Below, in pieces: positions 62,352-64,000 of a stretch of DNA of 64,000 bases. The position numbers and the translations under genes were made by a program. Origin of the DNA: CBDFLD01 sp965249005 (GTDB taxonomy: Bacteria > Acidobacteriota > UBA6911). How positions within the stretch are numbered: position 1 is the first letter of the stretch; each line of letters opens with the position of its first letter. A model generated the notes under the pieces. It saw only the letters and a list, made by a program, of their open reading frames with translations, ran no database searches and was not told the DNA's origin. The stretch covers positions 248,001 to 312,000 of the forward strand of contig CBDFLD010000022.1 in the NCBI GenBank assembly GCA_965249005.1, written 5' to 3'.

Positions 62352-62530
62352 GGGGCCTCCTGCCACATTCCCGGGACCCCTTCCTCACCGAACAGCGGAC
62401 ATCTGGGGTCGCCGGATACAATCACCGATTATAAGCCTTGCGCAGAGACGATCAACCACAGACAGGCCTCGTCGAATCGGCGCAGGACCGCCACTCGCCA
62501 GTCTGCGTTTCCCACGGCAAGTCTTCACGC

Positions 62531-62536
62531 TATAAT
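62531..62536 (+). promoter_or_regulatory. possible -10 box for the SLC13-type gene
   Basis: A perfect TATAAT lies about 150 bp before the start codon, followed by a small GGGCC-TGCT-GGCCC inverted repeat. No good -35 hexamer is seen at 17 bp, so the call is weak. Confidence 0.3.
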
Positions 62537-62684
62537 GGTCGGGCCTGCTGGCCCGGCTTACTCACCGAGCATATGCGCTCCGGAGCCATGGGCCACTACT
62601 CGAGTGGTAATCGTCGGCTTTTGGGGTTCCAGTCCACACCGCCTGGACAGCAAAGGCCGCCAACCGTTGCGGATAGAGTAATCC

Positions 62685-64000
62685 ATGACCTTAGACATCG
62701 GCATCGTGGTCACGATCATGCTGGCGGCGATGGTACTGTTTGCCACGGAAAAGTTGAGAGTCGACCTCGTCGCCCTCATCGTGATGGCCACGCTGTTGGG
62801 CTCCGGAATCCTCGCTCCGGAAGACGGCATCTCCGGGTTCAGCAATACCGCGACGGTGACAGTCGCTGCCATGTTCATCCTCAGTGCCGGCCTGTTCAGG
62901 ACAGGAGCGGTAAACGTCGTTGGAGCCGGTCTGACAGTTCTCGCGGAAAAGAACTTTTTCTTGGCCTTGCTGACCATTATGGTCGGAGTCGGAACCCTTT
63001 CCGCATTTATCAACAATACGGCGGCTGTCGCCATTTTCATGCCCATCGTGATCGGCGTTGCGCGCCAGATTCATGTGAGTCCCTCGAAGCTCCTGATGCC
63101 GCTCTCGTTCGCCTCCATGTTCGGTGGAGTATGTACTCTGATCGGGACCTCGACCAACGTCCTGGCGAGTTCGATCGTCGAAAGACACGGCCAGGAACCC
63201 TTCGGCATGTTCGAGTTCACACCCCTCGGCCTCATCTTCTTCGGCGTCGGGGTCCTCTACATGTTTACCGTTGGTGTGCGGTGGATTCCCACTCGCCGGA
63301 CAACACTCGATCTGACGCAAGAGTTCGGCATGAGGAAGTACCTGACCGAGATCGTTCTCTTGCCGGAAGCGAAGTCGGCAGGCCAACCATTGAAGCAATC
63401 GCCACTCGTTCACGATCTCGATATAGACGTCATCGAAATTCATCGAGAAGGAGATCCGGTTCGTGTGCCGACGCCGGATACGATCCTCCGCGCCCATGAT
63501 GTTTTGAGAGTGAGATGCAGCGTCGACGAGATTCAGAAGATGCAGGAGCGGGAAGGCGTCATACTCAAGCCGCACGCGCGCTGGCGGGACACCGAACTGG
63601 AATCCGAACGTGCCGTTCTGGTGGAGGCGGTGGTCGCGCCCAACTCCATGCTGGTGGACAAGTCGCTGAAGAATATCAAGTTCCGCAATGTTTTTGGCGC
63701 GACCGCCCTCGCGATCCGTCATCGAGGTGTCGTCATGCACGAAAACCTTGGCGTGACACGCCTGCAGGCCGGTGACGTTCTCTTGATCGAGGCCCAGAGA
63801 GACCATCTGGACGAGCTAAAAAGGAACCCGGCATTCGTCATTGTTTCGGAAGTGGGCCTTCCCCACTACCGCCGGGACAAGATCGTCCCCGCGTTGCTCA
63901 TCCTGACCAGCGTGGTGAGCCTGGCGGCGCTGGAGATACAACCCATTGTGGTGACGTCGATCATCGGCTGCGTGCTTCTCGTACTGACGCGTTGCATCAG
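62685..64000 (+). CDS. SLC13/DASS-type transporter with TrkA-C domains (3' end outside window)
   Basis: The frame is open from ATG 62685 to the right edge (about 439 residues). The N-terminal half is a membrane domain of the SLC13/ArsB superfamily: ATVTVAAMFILSAGLFRTGA, a SxFINNTAAVAIFMPIV motif (here LSAFINNTAAVAIFMPIV), and FGGVCTLIGTSTNVLASSIV, the sodium/substrate signature. Two TrkA-C-like domains follow (about 220-385; EIVLLPEAKSAGQPLKQSPL and VVAPNSMLVDKSLKNIKF), then a further membrane part begins. Proteins of this layout transport dicarboxylates or sulfate; TrkA-C suggests nucleotide or ion control. Confidence 0.9.
   Translation, partial: MTLDIGIVVTIMLAAMVLFATEKLRVDLVALIVMATLLGSGILAPEDGISGFSNTATVTVAAMFILSAGLFRTGAVNVVGAGLTVLAEKNFFLALLTIMVGVGTLSAFINNTAAVAIFMPIVIGVARQIHVSPSKLLMPLSFASMFGGVCTLIGTSTNVLASSIVERHGQEPFGMFEFTPLGLIFFGVGVLYMFTVGVRWIPTRRTTLDLTQEFGMRKYLTEIVLLPEAKSAGQPLKQSPLVHDLDIDVIEIHREGDPVRVPTPDTILRAHDVLRVRCSVDEIQKMQEREGVILKPHARWRDTELESERAVLVEAVVAPNSMLVDKSLKNIKFRNVFGATALAIRHRGVVMHENLGVTRLQAGDVLLIEAQRDHLDELKRNPAFVIVSEVGLPHYRRDKIVPALLILTSVVSLAALEIQPIVVTSIIGCVLLVLTRCI

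Noticed and set aside
62438..63806. Long frames at 62438-63499 (+) and 62691-63806 (-)
   Set aside because: Both overlap the SLC13-type transporter frame from 62685, which has clear membrane and TrkA-C signatures; the others are rich in Arg, His and Asp.

Overview
The window looks like chromosomal DNA of an Acidobacteriota-type bacterium. This is inferred from the cluster of serine/threonine kinases carrying C-terminal PD40/WD40-like propellers, the style of the small exported proteins, the PrkA-YeaH-SpoVR stress operon and the moderately high GC. No rRNA, intact tRNA or CRISPR array was found.

Region 1 (1-3270, minus strand): two envelope-glycan genes, a GT39-like membrane glycosyltransferase running off the left edge and a GT2-methyltransferase fusion. 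It ends at a 3' half of a tRNA-Leu gene (3273-3332) whose 5' half is missing, which is the usual scar of a tRNA-integrating element.

Region 2 (about 3.3-32 kb): a strongly degraded accessory island. It opens with three tandem PD40-type kinase genes: one frameshifted, one split by an IS1380 element, one intact. Around and after them lie IS elements of at least five kinds (two identical IS1380 copies, IS200/IS605, IS256, IS3, an rve-type element, and a scrambled second IS256 relic) and many gene fragments: PhoD phosphatase, methyltransferase, type III-like DNA methyltransferase, RelE-UvrD helicase, PPK2, AhpD-like protein. Only a few complete genes survive: M19 dipeptidase-like, an amidohydrolase, small exported and basic proteins, and one unknown.

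Region 3 (32-64 kb): mostly intact housekeeping genes in short operons. These are an amino-acid/sulfur cluster (SNF symporter, cystathionine gamma-lyase/synthase, cystathionine beta-synthase), pterin carbinolamine dehydratase, an FHA-GGDEF diguanylate cyclase, an alpha/beta hydrolase, glycosyltransferases (one frameshifted), prkA-yeaH-spoVR, exported proteins, a mannosyltransferase-like gene with one in-frame amber codon, a TraB-family protein, YjbQ, two divergent TMTC-like membrane TPR proteins, YdcF, an NDUFA9-like reductase, TrkH/TrkA potassium uptake, a ROK kinase and an SLC13-type transporter running off the right edge.

The most unusual signals are in the spacers of region 3. One is a structured repeat of about 119 bp present in inverted orientation at 31993 and 48626. 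The other is a set of short degenerate word repeats (AGCTGATCGCTGA-like and TAGCGGATAGCGCT-like) that repeatedly begin inside the stop codon of the upstream gene. In region 2, three copies of the same kinase C-terminal tail (DDPRFQDLLRRMNFPE) lie loose between genes, evidence of recombination among kinase paralogues.
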